Assembly: GCA_015680685.1 (NCBI GenBank)
Contig: MNCI01030472.1
Coordinates: forward strand, 1,531-65,530
Length of the DNA: 64,000 nt
Source: Gnetum montanum
Taxonomy: Eukaryota; Streptophyta; Gnetopsida; Gnetales; Gnetaceae
Reading direction: 5' to 3'
Made by a program: the position numbers and the translations under genes. Shown in pieces: positions 32,801 through 43,135 of this stretch (the first letter of the stretch is position 1; each line of letters opens with the position of its first letter). The notes beneath the pieces are model-generated. The model searched no databases. It saw only the letters and a program-made list of their open reading frames with translations, and was not told the origin of the DNA.

Positions 32801-35061
32801 AGATGTTCTTTAGCAGCTACTTCATGTGTGAGTTTACCATAGTAATACCAAGATTCCATAGCATCAAGGAATCCTGATAACTGCTGAATTTTATGTAATC
32901 GTGCTTTGAAAAAGCGGTCTCGGTAAACATCAACTAGATTGGCTTTAAAACCAATAAACTCTTTGATAATAGCGTTTAAGAAAATTACTGTTGGTTGTGT
33001 AATCAACCTGGTTTTAATGGCTGTTGGAATATGACTCCACCATCTTCGCAAGTTGCCTTGGAAGTTATAAGTGGCATTTACTATGGCTTGTAATGTGGAC
33101 TTTTTGGCAAAATCTATTTGGATTGTTAAATACGATTGGATGGCATCTAAGACATCCTGACGTTCTTTTAGATCCTTGTTATCCATGTTAAACTTAGGTT
33201 GAATGTCTCCAGCTTTTCTGGACTGGGTTAACATGGCATCCGTGGCTTCTTGGACTTGTTCACCTGTACGGGCTAGTAAGACGGCTTCCTCTATGTGTTC
33301 ATCAGCTAGTTCAGAGAGAGGATGTTGAGGAGATCCTTGTTCTGATTGATGATTAGAATGGCCCTCATTCATTGAGATAAATTTTCCTTTTCTACTTCTA
33401 TTCTCTCTTTGTTTTTGTTTGAATTCTTCTATGTCTTTTAAGGTTACCGCAGGAGGTGATCCTGGGAACTGAAAAGAGAATTCAGAGGCTGAAGATGGAA
33501 TTGGAGGAGCAGTTGGCTTGACTTTTGCTATAGGTGTACTACTAGAGCCTGCTAGACGTTCTAATTTTCTATAAATTAAACCGGAATTTAAATCTGTATT
33601 TAAATTTAAATTATACATACGTTCAAGAACACTCATCTGAGTTCTATTACTATACACCAGATCATTTAGAGTTGTATTTGTCCAGTTAAGCATACAAATC
33701 GTATCGGATGGTTTTTCAGATGCTTTCTTTGTATGTAATGTATAAACGTGCTCAGAAGGTTCCCCTTCTACAGCTGTTTGGACAAATTCATGTTTGCGTT
33801 GAGCTTTTTCAGCAGACGCAAGACGTTCTTGGTGTTGTGTAAATGTATTGTCAGACAAAGTATTCATTTCTATACTACATGTTTTTAATAAAGCATCACA
33901 TTCTGTACAGTGGTACTTACTACCTATTTCTTTGAGTATCCTGTGTTGGCAGGAAGGATCTCCTGAAGATTTCTGAAAAAGCGTAGATTTTACAGAAGAT
34001 ACGATAGAATCATCATCTGAACTATCAGGATCAACTTCTATAATTTTTGCCTTTTCCTTTTTCTTCAATCTTTCCATCTCTAGATGCAAGGTATCAGATT
34101 TTCTTATGGATTGGGAAAGTTGGGCTTGTAAGGCTAGGATGGTATTTTGTAAGAGTGCTAGATCTGGTTTTTCCTCTGGCTTAGGTATTGGTGGTTGTTC
34201 ATGGATTGTTAAAGGTTTTTGGAACAGCTTTGGCTTTGATTTTTTATGTAGATGATCCAGAGGATCAATATCAGTGAATTTAGGAGGTAACAGATTGACT
34301 TTATAACGGCGTTTTGTCGGTAAACCCCGTTTCTTTTCTAAGCGAAAATAATAATCAATCATGTTGGTCAGATCGGGGTATTGATGATGGATCGGAAGAT
34401 CCTCAGTATCGATCTCTACTCCATATTCGATATCGTTGGATCCTACTTGAACCTTTTGTTGGTTGTAAGGATACAAGGTTTTTATAGCAGTACTATTAAA
34501 CACTTTAAACATTAATCTAGTGGAAATAGTTGCGTAAATAGATCTAGGAAGCATATCAACGGGCAGGTAAACGATGATCATTAAGGATTTATACAGATGT
34601 GGATCGTGTAGAGATAAGGTGAAGTTTGGAATAGTAACGATCACAGCGTCTGAGGCTAAGGTCCCTTTTGCCTGAGTAATAATGGCTTCTTCGAAAGTTT
34701 TAAATCTACGATCTATAACCGCTATCCAGTAAGGAGCTTGTAGACGATAATTAAAATGAGGGTGCAAGACTATAGCTAATTCAGCTAAATGTATATAATG
34801 AAAACCATTTTTAATCCAAGTTGCTACCTCTGGTTCTGTAAAGAATGAAAGGGCAACGGGGCGTAGACCACTACCGGATATTTCTAAATCACACTCAGAA
34901 TAATGCATTTCTTTCCAAGACTCGACTAACTGTAAACACGATTTATCATATATTTCTGTTCGCTTAGGAACAGGTAAAGGACTACTACCCTTAGATGTAG
35001 AACAATATTCGGAAATTCGGGTGAAGTAAGCATTACCCGTCATTTGCGATGCATCTGCCAT
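29803..35061 (-). CDS. Endogenous caulimovirid polyprotein (movement-coat-protease-RT-RNase H), 1752 codons open, C-terminus truncated
   Basis: One uninterrupted frame on the minus strand. In order it has: a probable 30K-type movement region (about residues 40-250); a Lys-rich/coiled segment (300-345); a C/H cluster (Cys371-His373...His384-Cys385-Cys388); a coat-like region with a basic stretch (845-885) and zinc knuckle C890-C893-H897-C902 (CX2CX3HX4C); a long coiled coil (1000-1150); an aspartic protease (Asp1180-Ser-Gly); RT with YIDD at 1497-1500; and RNase H (Asp1647, Glu1688, Asp1713). The frame stops two residues after TQY, before the terminal RNase H block that normally carries the last catalytic aspartate, so the viral sequence is broken there. 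Domain order is that of single-polyprotein caulimovirids (petuvirus-like); the genus is not assigned. The lack of stops, against decayed neighbours, implies recent insertion or constraint. It is an old viral copy with no visible route to a complete genome. Confidence 0.88.
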   Translation of the reverse strand: MADASQMTGNAYFTRISEYCSTSKGSSPLPVPKRTEIYDKSCLQLVESWKEMHYSECDLEISGSGLRPVALSFFTEPEVATWIKNGFHYIHLAELAIVLHPHFNYRLQAPYWIAVIDRRFKTFEEAIITQAKGTLASDAVIVTIPNFTLSLHDPHLYKSLMIIVYLPVDMLPRSIYATISTRLMFKVFNSTAIKTLYPYNQQKVQVGSNDIEYGVEIDTEDLPIHHQYPDLTNMIDYYFRLEKKRGLPTKRRYKVNLLPPKFTDIDPLDHLHKKSKPKLFQKPLTIHEQPPIPKPEEKPDLALLQNTILALQAQLSQSIRKSDTLHLEMERLKKKEKAKIIEVDPDSSDDDSIVSSVKSTLFQKSSGDPSCQHRILKEIGSKYHCTECDALLKTCSIEMNTLSDNTFTQHQERLASAEKAQRKHEFVQTAVEGEPSEHVYTLHTKKASEKPSDTICMLNWTNTTLNDLVYSNRTQMSVLERMYNLNLNTDLNSGLIYRKLERLAGSSSTPIAKVKPTAPPIPSSASEFSFQFPGSPPAVTLKDIEEFKQKQRENRSRKGKFISMNEGHSNHQSEQGSPQHPLSELADEHIEEAVLLARTGEQVQEATDAMLTQSRKAGDIQPKFNMDNKDLKERQDVLDAIQSYLTIQIDFAKKSTLQAIVNATYNFQGNLRRWWSHIPTAIKTRLITQPTVIFLNAIIKEFIGFKANLVDVYRDRFFKARLHKIQQLSGFLDAMESWYYYGKLTHEVAAKEHLFGCLPQPFCNTYMAELKKQNLCVANMSFGQIRQFLEQTNRELCYTQETQQLVKRLNNRLGKNFCLELCPEEKYKNKEKQQKTQKICKSCKGSSSRSKPKKQWRRKQSSPPPRRHVRKYPGFFRRRPRRMSPKNIKCFICGGPHLATNCPNKDKDKKKVHFITKHNIKETHFEWISDPEDIEIPYNPQSDICPSSPSEAEHSEDDYWVQYNQQQPLADDPIDPSDSSDGDIYYCNMNRGSTSRPTQQNKELIRIQEQLVLVKIQLEKLKTKLKRTPLEDLTVYIQLDKQVTEKKAEVKALRKLEKELHASYDSQPLTTESEQQEELEEWLQQEEEQMPSQKKGLEKHQIRLLRINQLKLFLTKASKELESLEEEEEKYQQQAYEAEISQIHIIRINQNQHRQVQTPLCTFWIKLKGFKPYPIDALIDSGAEVSLANEAIIPSFLWKPREKLIVSFNKTATTVNRVFSLPILLPNSERLELQVNAINWLSYDMVIGVDNLAILEPYTIHTNFVTLGNHKFTRTFTPVNRFTHTKYKVPKTQWLINHIQSHKEVFAQLRTKLLTVASDDPTAFRHKKQHWCRIELLDGIQPQSKAHHIGMSPQLKEECAQEIKQLLEKKMIQPSTSMFSCAAFYVNKRAELTRGKKRLVVNYKPLNAIIKSVQHPIPSKDDLFQRLQGTHIYSKFDLKSGFWQIQIVNEDRWKTAFTVPQGLYEWTVLPFGIKTAPSIFQSCMDHIFKEYPFILVYIDDILVMSKTVEEHQQHLNTLYELLDQNGLVLSPSEKKMQIAVDEVNFLGVVIKDGHISLQQHILTDIKHFPDIITDKTQLQRFLGCLNYLSGFYKDLAKDRKILNQQLTNNPQPWSQHHTDAVQRLKDQCTKLPYLRLPTNGTLILETDASEEFWGAVLKEEIHCMTYICRYASGKFISAEMNYHSTHKELLAIIRGIEKFRLFLQEQEFIIRSDLKYFDKYLQTKHLNKVAHTRLIRWSLFLANFTYRTQYIS

Positions 35062-35270
35062 TGCTGCGGATGTGTTGCGAGGAACGTGGTTGGGGACTGC
35101 CTCACGGCGCGGCTGACTCTAACGCCTGACCTCGGCTAAGCGATGCGCGACTTACTTTCGGCGATCTGTCCGTGCTGTCTCCACGTATCGGTCCTTCAAC
35201 ACCAGATGAACAGCAATCGATGAACACATAGTCACACCCCCCGGGGAAAAAGAGCGGGGCACACAGGATA
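35062..35270 (-). other. Leader-like segment between the viral ORF and the inverted viral fragment
   Basis: A GC-richer stretch than its surroundings. It contains the purine run GGGGAAAAAGAGCGGGG (plus strand, 35243-35259), which could be a plus-strand primer tract. The orientation of the viral sequence switches somewhere in this interval, probably close to the primer site at 35271. Confidence 0.45.
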
Positions 35271-35620
35271 TGGTATCAGAGCCTTGTTCCGTTCCTCGTT
35301 GTTCCCATATCCTAAGAACCGACTGGCAAAATCCATGGACCCTCGCTTGGTACCAAGATGTTCTGACCGCCACGGCACATGAAATTATTACCTTTTGTGA
35401 AGCTAATCATCGGGTTCCCACTACACTTGAACCCTATAATTTTGATCCTGCTTTTCAACTACTACAAAGAGAAGGTGGACACTGGCGAGTGCGTTGGCAT
35501 AATCCTGGTCCGGTCATCTCCTTCCATCCTGATTCATCCGATTCAGAAGATGAGGTATCCGAGGTACCTACCACACCACGCCATAATGATGATTCCGACA
35601 CAAGTGATGGTGAACAGTAA
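35270..35620 (+). CDS. Small ORF (116 codons) starting at the viral primer site
   Basis: The ATG overlaps the tRNA-iMet primer site (ATGGTATCAGAGCC gives M-V-S-E-P). The product has a central H-W-R-V-R-W motif (residues about 71-76) and a highly acidic Ser/Asp/Glu-rich tail (about 88-116). I do not recognise it. It lies in opposite orientation to the polyprotein and upstream of a TATA box, so it may be a separate component or rearranged part of the virus. It could also be a leader ORF that is open by chance, and initiation at the primer-site ATG is uncertain. Confidence 0.4.
   Translation: MVSEPCSVPRCSHILRTDWQNPWTLAWYQDVLTATAHEIITFCEANHRVPTTLEPYNFDPAFQLLQREGGHWRVRWHNPGPVISFHPDSSDSEDEVSEVPTTPRHNDDSDTSDGEQ
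35271..35283 (+). promoter_or_regulatory. tRNA-iMet primer binding site, caulimovirid type
   Basis: TGGTATCAGAGCC is the primer site typical of plant pararetroviruses. It lies on the strand opposite to the polyprotein frame. Confidence 0.75.
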
Positions 35621-35754
35621 AAATAATCCACTAACTAAAAGTAAGATTCCATCTCATCCCCTTGTACAGCATCCGATGAGGTGTAAGGCATTATAACCTA
35701 ATGCGGTCTGAGCTGGATAACACCAAGAATGTACAGGAAGGGCTTTCCTCTTCC

Positions 35755-36090
35755 TATAAAAAGGAACCCTTACCTCTTCCTCAAGCACCGCAAGAAAGAA
35801 AGAGCTATCTAGTAGTTTCATTCTGCAAGTGTCAGTCCTTCTGTTTGCAAGTCAGTCCTTCGGAGTCCTTCCCTTTCTCTTATGCATTTCCATTCTGTCT
35901 GTATTTCCATATCAGAGAAATCTGCAAGTGATGCGCTGTGCTCCTTGTAAAGCATTCCTGGTATGAAAGTGTGTAATCTAGCAGAGAAATCGTAGAAGTG
36001 ATGCGTTGTGCTCCTTTTACAAGCATTCCTGCGGATAGTTGTAATAGAGAGATCTCAGTCTGAGGCTCCTTGCTCGACTGAAAGCATTCC
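35755..36090 (+). promoter_or_regulatory. Viral-type promoter (TATA) and repeated leader
   Basis: TATAAAAAGG at 35755-35764 lies in a short CT/GA-rich context typical of pararetrovirus pregenomic promoters. Downstream is a tandem repeat of about 69 bp (copy 1 35913-35981, copy 2 35982-36050, degenerate copy 3 to about 36090) sharing CAGAGAAATC, AAGTGATGCG and GCATTCCT. These would fall in the transcript leader. Recognisable viral sequence ends near 36110. Confidence 0.5.
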
Positions 36091-36110
36091 TATTAATAAT
36101 AGCGTGTGTT

Positions 36111-38361
36111 GATTACTTAAATGTTGGATTTTTTTATATGGTATTAATTCCTCTAAAAAATCCATTATGTTGACCTTTTGGATAGTTTGGACAAAGCTTT
36201 AACTATTTGGAATTTTAATAGTGGTCTTCTTAGAATTTCATAAATCAATGGTCATTCAATTTTTCCATTTCAATCCATGCTTGCCTATACTATGATTAGT
36301 TCTACTAGTATTTGGCCAATATTTAATTTGTTGTACCATCCTCTATAGTTGTGCATCATCCTTGAAGTTTAGATCCTACTTAAGTACCTTCATTAGTGTA
36401 AGTTTAGATCATATTATATAATTGACATCAAAAGTGACATGTCTCATCACTTCCCAAGTTATTGTTTAATTCTATAAATTAGCAAAATTTAGTATTATGT
36501 TAATCCTTGGCATTAACTTCATATTTTTTTTTTCAAAAGTGACATCTAAAATTGACATCTCACTTTAGATATCACACCACTTTGTTTGCTTTGCAAAAGT
36601 GATGTAAAGATGTTATCCTATGTCACATGTTATGTAACCTTCCCCTTTTCTCTATCAAATGTGTATTAGTGACATCTCATATCACTTTCCATGATATCCT
36701 TTTTAATACATTTTACAATGATTTATTTTGTTCACAATGTACCAATTTTGACCTTCAAGCTATGGACATTAATTCCAAAGCATTAATTGATCTCTAAATA
36801 AAGAAACACCTTTGGTCTAATTGTCTCATCTTTTGTCAATTCATATATCTCAAAGTACTTGGTAATCTAGAAGAACATAGCCTATAACTTTTTCTTTGAC
36901 ACATAGCCCACACTCCTTTTACTCCTTTTAACTTTATTAGCATTTGATAGAGACTTGCAAATACGTTAGAATTCCTTTAGATTTCACCTGAAATAGCTCT
37001 AAAATTTGATGCTAAGGCCATACTACTTCCCTAAGTGTGCGTTTCGCGGAAACGCTTTAGTTCACACCCAAGTGAGGTCATGCCACTTTATGCACCGCAT
37101 TTTTACACAATTTTTCATCCCCGTGTGAGCTGATGCTACTTTATGCACTGGATTTTTTACACAATTTTTCATCCGTGTGAGCGGATGCTACTTAATGAAC
37201 TAGATTGCTACACAATTTTTCATCCTTGTATGAGCTAATGCTACTTTATGCACTGGATTGCTATACAATTTTTCATCACTACTTGAACAGTACATACCAA
37301 TCAGTGTTATTAGAAGCAATGATATAAGGCAGTAGCCAGCAATTTTAGCATTTTATAGGCATCGCCATTTGTTGCAATAGTGACACAAGAGTTTATGGTG
37401 TTAGTCTTTCTTAATTATTAGCTCATCTGTAATTAGTCTTCCATTGTCATCAGCAACATGACTGCTTTGACATGGCCTCTCTTCTCTATGATATTTTTGC
37501 GTATTTGCTTCTCTTTCCATTTTTAAAGAATATCATTTTTGTCTATACTGCTCTTCAAGGATAATACCTTTGCTAATATTGTGCTCTTTGACATAATTCA
37601 TTTTTCTAATTTTAATAGAATAGTAGAACACCTTATTCCTGTTTCTACTATTCCGGTGTTTTCTTTTGTTTTTCAGCATTACCTCCATCATTGAAGAACA
37701 GTGTCCAATTATTCTCTCTTACAAAGTTAATGTTCACATTTCGATTAGTATGGTGCAGTTCTTGCTTCATTTCGTTGGTTACGATTTGTAGAAATACCTT
37801 GACATATAGCCAGTTGCCTTGTTATGTACCCACTAGGAAGAAAACCGGAGGATGTAATTTTCAATATAAACTGTCATTGGTAACAATGCTTTCCTTGTCC
37901 CAAATAAAACAGTAAAATTAAATGAAGAAAAACCAATATGAAAATTATCCAGGGTAGCTGCGCTGTATGAAAAAGCATGACAAAGACCTAAACGATGAAA
38001 GCGCACTAACTACAATAATAAAAAACCATCATCATCTCCAACAAAATGGAGTCAGCTGCAAAATGCTAAAAAAATCATTATCGTAAAATGTTAATATGAT
38101 ATTTACCCGGGGGAAAGGTATTAACAATCATTAAGCATGCCAGGCTAACTTTATTATGATAGCACCTGTCACAAAAATTAGAAATTGTTTTGGAAAGCAA
38201 AAATGGCACATAGCTGAGAAAAGAGATGCAAGGCACGAAATGCATAACATTTTCTCTGTAAAATGAAAAATGACACTCGATTCACGCAAAGTCTACAACT
38301 TAAAAAGCAACTACAGGTTGTCATCAATAGTCCATGCACATGAAGTTTTCAATGGCTTAAA
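36111..38361. other. AT-rich intergenic DNA, 3' flank of the 81-aa gene
   Basis: No coding signal. Contains short repeated motifs GTGACATCT/GATATCAC around 36430-36700 and the tandem repeat at 37070-37279. 38020-38060 has CATCATCATCTCCAACAAAATGGAGTC, a degraded RTE/SINE tail in minus orientation. Confidence 0.5.
37070..37279 (+). repeat. Tandem repeat, four copies of about 52 bp
   Basis: Units start near 37070, 37123, 37175 and 37228. The shared core is GATGCTACTTTATGCACTGG, then A-T-rich bases and ACACAATTTTTCATCC. Confidence 0.85.
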
Positions 38362-38513
38362 TTATTCAGATGATGGTGGTGTCTTCACAATAAAGTTCTG
38401 CCTACTAATTGGATTCATAACCACAGGAGGGCCAGCTTCCCTAGGCCATGCTTGAAATTTCTTGTCTGTTTCTTCCCACCATCCCTTATCTGCAACCGTG
38501 TGTGGTACGGTCC
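38362..38513 (-). CDS. Exon 2 of conserved 81-aa plant protein
   Basis: It begins after the acceptor TTCCAG (38519-38514) and encodes the C-terminal 50 residues, with the very conserved blocks GWWEETDKKFQAWPR and PPVVMNPISRQNFIVK, ending at TAA 38364-38362. I recognise this C-terminus from small conserved plant proteins beginning with a short hydrophobic anchor followed by K-K-x-F-G-G. The role is not known to me with certainty; a mitochondrial membrane location is possible. The exon-exon phase is consistent (GGA-G|GG-ACC) and restores the family motif K-K-I-F-G-G-T-V-P-H-T-V. No frameshift or stop, so the gene is probably functional. Confidence 0.85.
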
Positions 38514-41500
38514 CTGGAATTTTATGTATAAATTAGATGCCCATAGGAATTTCTTTTTGTCTTTTTCAGGAACAATCTGAATCGACCACAGGTTTCTCAA
38601 GCGATATAAGAAAATTCAGGTGTAAAAAAAGCTCTCTCTATAGCCACAATAAAATGAAACCTCAGTCGAGTTTAGAAAAGTGGATTTACAAATCAACCAC
38701 ACAGACATACCAAATTTGCAATACTTAAACACCCAAGTGAACATCTGCCATTAAATCCAAAATAAAAAACTTCTCACCACAAGGACATAAAATTGATTAT
38801 CCAAAGACTTGAGAAAAAAGCCTGACATATATAGTTTATGCACCATTTCTTGGGCCATAATACTTTGTACAACCGTTACAGATATGGACTTTCAATTATT
38901 ATTATTATTATTATTTAAAAGGCATTCGGTGCAGACAGAATAGACGGACTACACTACCTTTAAGTATTACACTACTCTTATGTATCGAGATACATGCAAC
39001 GTATCCTTTATTTTGACATACAGAAACTTCACTCACCAATAAGGTCACAAATTTAAATACGAAATTGGAAGCTTGAACGACCCTACCGATTGTCATGAAA
39101 GTAAATAGGTTTGTCTAATTTTGGCCAGGAGACCAATATCCCGTGGCAAATTTTATTTGCTTGAAATGTTTTATTTAAAATGTTTTGTTCTCAAATGGAA
39201 ATTTGCTTGTGAGGAGGAAACTGCCAATGTCATTGTCGTGCAGAACTTAATGGTAGGCATTGATACTAAGTTACAAATTGGTTAAAAAGAGACAGGCTTG
39301 GTTTGCAGCTAGCAAGCTTGTAATACCATACATTGCCTAAGATGAGAGATATCAAAATCGTGCCCGCTTCATTCATGCAATGTAAGTCTAAAGAATTGTA
39401 GGATTCTGATACTCTATATGCAGCTAAGACTTCACATATAATGTAAGAAAGCAGGTACGGGTGTTTGAATTTTGAATCCTCTAAATTTGCTACTGCCCCT
39501 GATAAGGGTTACCAAGTGACAACTCACTCAAAAAAGTAATTTTCCCTAATCAATATAATAAGCGATGCAGAGTATATGAGAGAATGGCATCAATTTATTT
39601 CTCGTATGTACAACTGACTGCAAAGACCTTTTAATAACTTGCAATATTATCTTGGTAAAGACTGACAAATATTAATTGAAATCCTTTCATTGTTGAATTT
39701 TTTATCATGGCTTTTAACTTCAGCCTGAAAACAATTTTTCCAAGGAAAGCTTGTGGGTTCCAAACAACCATGTCATATCTATACATTTGGAAAAAGAAAA
39801 TATTTTCATATGCCTATCAGTGTGAAGTTTTAGAAAGCTTGCTTAATATATGTATTTCAGTGGATCACATATATAGTAATATGCCTCTCACTGCACATTG
39901 GTGGGACACATATGGAAGAACAAGAATCCAAATCACTTTGGATGAACCTGTTGTTGTTTTGAACCTTCTAAATGGTTATAGACTTGAACTTAGAATCCAG
40001 CTAAGTACAATTTGGATTAGCAGTTGGTGGGAATGATATAAGTGATCTGAAAAACGAGTTGATGGGTTAAGATACTGCAGTTCAACAAGTTGCAGAATGG
40101 CTGCAGAGGCAAATGATCTGAAAAGTGGACTTTCTTAGGAGCTAATTAAGGGTTATTTTGGTAGGCATGCCGACAGCTGCAATGAATCATTGATTAGCTC
40201 ATATTGTAAGATGCTTTCACGACCTTGACTGGCACAAATTTCATTCAATAGTTAGATACCTTGAAAATAAAGCATACTGTAGCGAATTAACTAGGGCTTA
40301 AAATAAGATACTAGCTTATATTAGGGTTCAAGTAAGAACCATCACTTCTTCAAAATATAGTCATAATTCTACATAGGGGGAAAAACATTACGTGGAAGTA
40401 AACAACAATGCACTTCAATTACAAAACAACAAAATATTTAGTACAGACTGATTAAAAAACAGTGGTTGATTCTAAACAAGACAAGTCGATAATAAGACTG
40501 TTAATTGACATGCAAAAGCCACACAGCAGAAGTTCAGACCTGATTTTAGCACAGTGGATAAAACATATAAGTGTAAAATGCTCAAACAGGAATTTTTTAA
40601 AATCTGTAATATAGAAACAAATAATCTCAATCAACTACAGCATCCCCTTTAATATATCAAAATGTGCCCTGTTTACTTGTAAATTCATCATTACTATGTT
40701 GTGTCATTTCTGAGAAAACATCACGGAGTCAAACTAACAGAATTCTACTCTTACATGATCCTCAGCTGAGGTACCAATATTTCAGGAAGATACATCTAAA
40801 TGTGCATTAAAAACTAGCACACTAAAAAACTTGCTATTGTAATACAGTTGAAATCACTGTTGCCAAACTCCCCAGAAAGTTGCAAACCTTTGGTGAGTCC
40901 AAATTTGCACAGGCTTGCTGAGTTTCAGAGATTCTGACTCCTGAGTTTAATAAATTAAGACTAGACAAAGATTTTCTAACGTTTATAATTATTATTTCAA
41001 AATTTGAATGATTTTTAAACAAGTTTGCTGAGTTTAACTGTCTGTCTCCCAGGTCAAAGTTTCAGCATGCTGCACAACTTTTCCCAGAGTCCAAGTTTGG
41101 CAACAATTGTTAAAATTTGGATGTCTGTTTAATTTATAGTTTTCACGTGGCTTTCTTTGTTCCATGATTAAAGCATTTTTGGAACACTTTGTCTTACTAG
41201 ACACCTGATTCCAAAAATTGCAAACCCTTAAGAACAAGAACAGTTTATCAAACGGATGTTCTCTAATTGAAAAACACTATAATTACATCACTATTTGCAT
41301 GGCCACTCCTGTAACTTTTGCTGCAAATAATGATGGCTTGTGTACCTTCAGATTGTGTGGTCTAGCACACAGCAAATTTCTACAATGCGATAAATTTCAA
41401 GACACTGCAAGTTACATCTGGTTAAGTGCACATCCAAATCTTTGATGACTAAAATTATTTCACATATGTAGCCTAAACTTATATAAACCTTCACATTTCT

Positions 41501-42388
41501 ACACAGATAATTAACTGTAGCTTACTCTATTATAATTTATACAGACTGTACTGTTTAATCTTTCCATCGTTACAGTCATTGTGTAAAATAGTAGATATTT
41601 TAAAATTACGGTGTATTGATTCATCAGAATAAACAAAACACTTCTGCATCATTTACCCATCTCAAACGTATGATCTTTGGTTGGACAAAAGAAAAACTCG
41701 GGTACTTACTGGCTGTTGTTGTTGGCCAGTTGCTCCTAGGCAAGCTATTGCACACCTGCTACCAAGTGAGACTTGCTAGTTCACAAAAACATTAATAGGA
41801 ATGTTCAAGTTGCTTTTCAAAGAAAATGGTTGAAAGAAAAGTACAGTTTAAAGATATTACACTCACCTTTTACTATACAGGTTTATCATTGTTGGCTTCA
41901 AATAAGTTTTGTAATTTAGGCAGCTTATGGAAACAAATATAGTAAAATAAGTTAGCTGACACAGAGAATAGCATTGCTACAAGTTATCAAACAACAGCAC
42001 CAATGCGGTTCAATCAGACAAGGAATTTTACAAATGAACCGTTAAGTCACAGCTATAATTCTACACATGCATTGTCTTGAAATCAAAAATAAATAACTAC
42101 ATACATAAAACATCTGAAAATGCAAAGCCATAACACAGCCAAAGGGAAAACCCTAAAACAAAAACAAAAGATTAATCTTCAAGACCGAATCACATTACCA
42201 GAGATGTATAAAAAATATGTCGTTAGAGCAATTAAAAAATTAACAAAATGTTTGCTAGCCTTACTTCTTGGAGCATCGATATCATTTAGGGCAACCTTAC
42301 AAAACCCTAGCGTTTGAATATGAAAGTCGTCCACCTGCTGAACGAAATGAGAAATAGAAAATGAGACAATTTAATGAAGGACCGATAC
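38514..42388 (-). other. 3.9-kb intron of the 81-aa gene
   Basis: The donor is GAG|GTATCGG (42388) and the acceptor TTCCAG| (38514). It contains an (ATT)7 microsatellite at 38895-38915, a possible short-TIR element at 40859-41104 and otherwise AT-rich sequence with no supported gene. The 109-codon plus frame at 39707-40036 is unrecognised. Confidence 0.8.
38895..38915 (+). repeat. (ATT)7 microsatellite
   Basis: Seven uninterrupted ATT units within the intron. Confidence 0.95.
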
Positions 42389-42482
42389 CTCCGAAGATTT
42401 TTTTGTGCGCAGCCAGATCATAGAAAACCCACGAGATCGCGAACGATCCCAACACCGCAGGAATCACGTATTTCGCTGACAT
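42389..42482 (-). CDS. Exon 1 of conserved 81-aa plant protein
   Basis: The ATG at 42482-42480 opens M-S-A-K-Y-V-I-P, followed by a hydrophobic segment (residues about 5-21) and K-K-I-F-G, then the donor GT. The first ATG of the open frame lies 50 codons upstream (42632), but family length and the M-x-x-K-Y-V-I start favour 42482. Joined with exon 2 it gives 81 residues: a short membrane anchor and a conserved soluble tail. The upstream part, 42483-42850, has moderate GC and is the probable leader/promoter; no clear TATA or telo-box was found. Confidence 0.85.
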
Positions 42483-42954
42483 CTTCGCTGAGTTTTGTTG
42501 AAACTGGCAGCCAAATTCTGTGGAAACATAAGAAAAACATTTAGGTGAATTAAATCGGATTGGAAACAAAGCATTCACTGCGTAAGGAAAGTATGAATTC
42601 ACAGTTACTTGAAGCAGACAAACGCCTGGCACGAAATACCTCGAGGAGGAAAATTGAAGTGTGGAAATATGCCTTGTTTGATGAAACCTTTTGGAGGATG
42701 TAGGACTACGTGTGAATTTAACTCGCTGAATTGAAGCATGGACGTTTGGGCAACAGTGCAGATGAAGGAACTTCGTCTTTTATTCCATCTTTTGACAGAT
42801 ATGAGAAAGGTAGGCAAGCTCCACAGATTTAGGTAATTTCCATCATTATCATGTTATCCTTGTCTTAAGGATCATTATTTGGAGCTACAATGCTCATCTT
42901 GTTAAGCCGGTTACTATGAGGGTTGATAGAGAAGCAAAAGCCTAATCTCTTTGA

Positions 42955-43135
42955 GTGGTTGTGCCTAGGCTCAAACTCTGGTCTTCAACTTTAAAAATGA
43001 ACATCTTACCATTACTCCAAATGATAGTCCCTAATCCAATTAGAACTTTATGTAACTCAACGTTGCCCATTAGAATCGAACCCATGACCCAAAGCTACCA
43101 AATCAAGTGTCTTACCACTAGGCAAATGATTTAGG
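42955..43135 (-). repeat. SINE-like copy or copies (tRNA-type promoter)
   Basis: On the minus strand, 43135-43020 has TTTGCCTAGTGGTAAGACAC (A box), then GGGTTCGATTCTAATGGGC (B box) and ATAAAGTTCTAATTGG. A second, weaker tRNA-like unit follows at 43020-42955 (GGAGTAATGGTAAGATG and CCAGAGTTTGAGCC). Confidence 0.6.

Noticed and set aside
39707-40036. 109-codon plus ORF with H-W-W-D-T-Y-G, reminiscent of the hAT transposase C-terminus
   Set aside because: Only a few residues fit, there is no downstream dimerisation motif, and it lies inside an intron with no terminal repeats.
40859-41104. Possible MITE with 11-bp terminal inverted repeat GTTGCCAAACT
   Set aside because: No target duplication is visible and the arms diverge immediately after 11 bases. 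Chance cannot be excluded.
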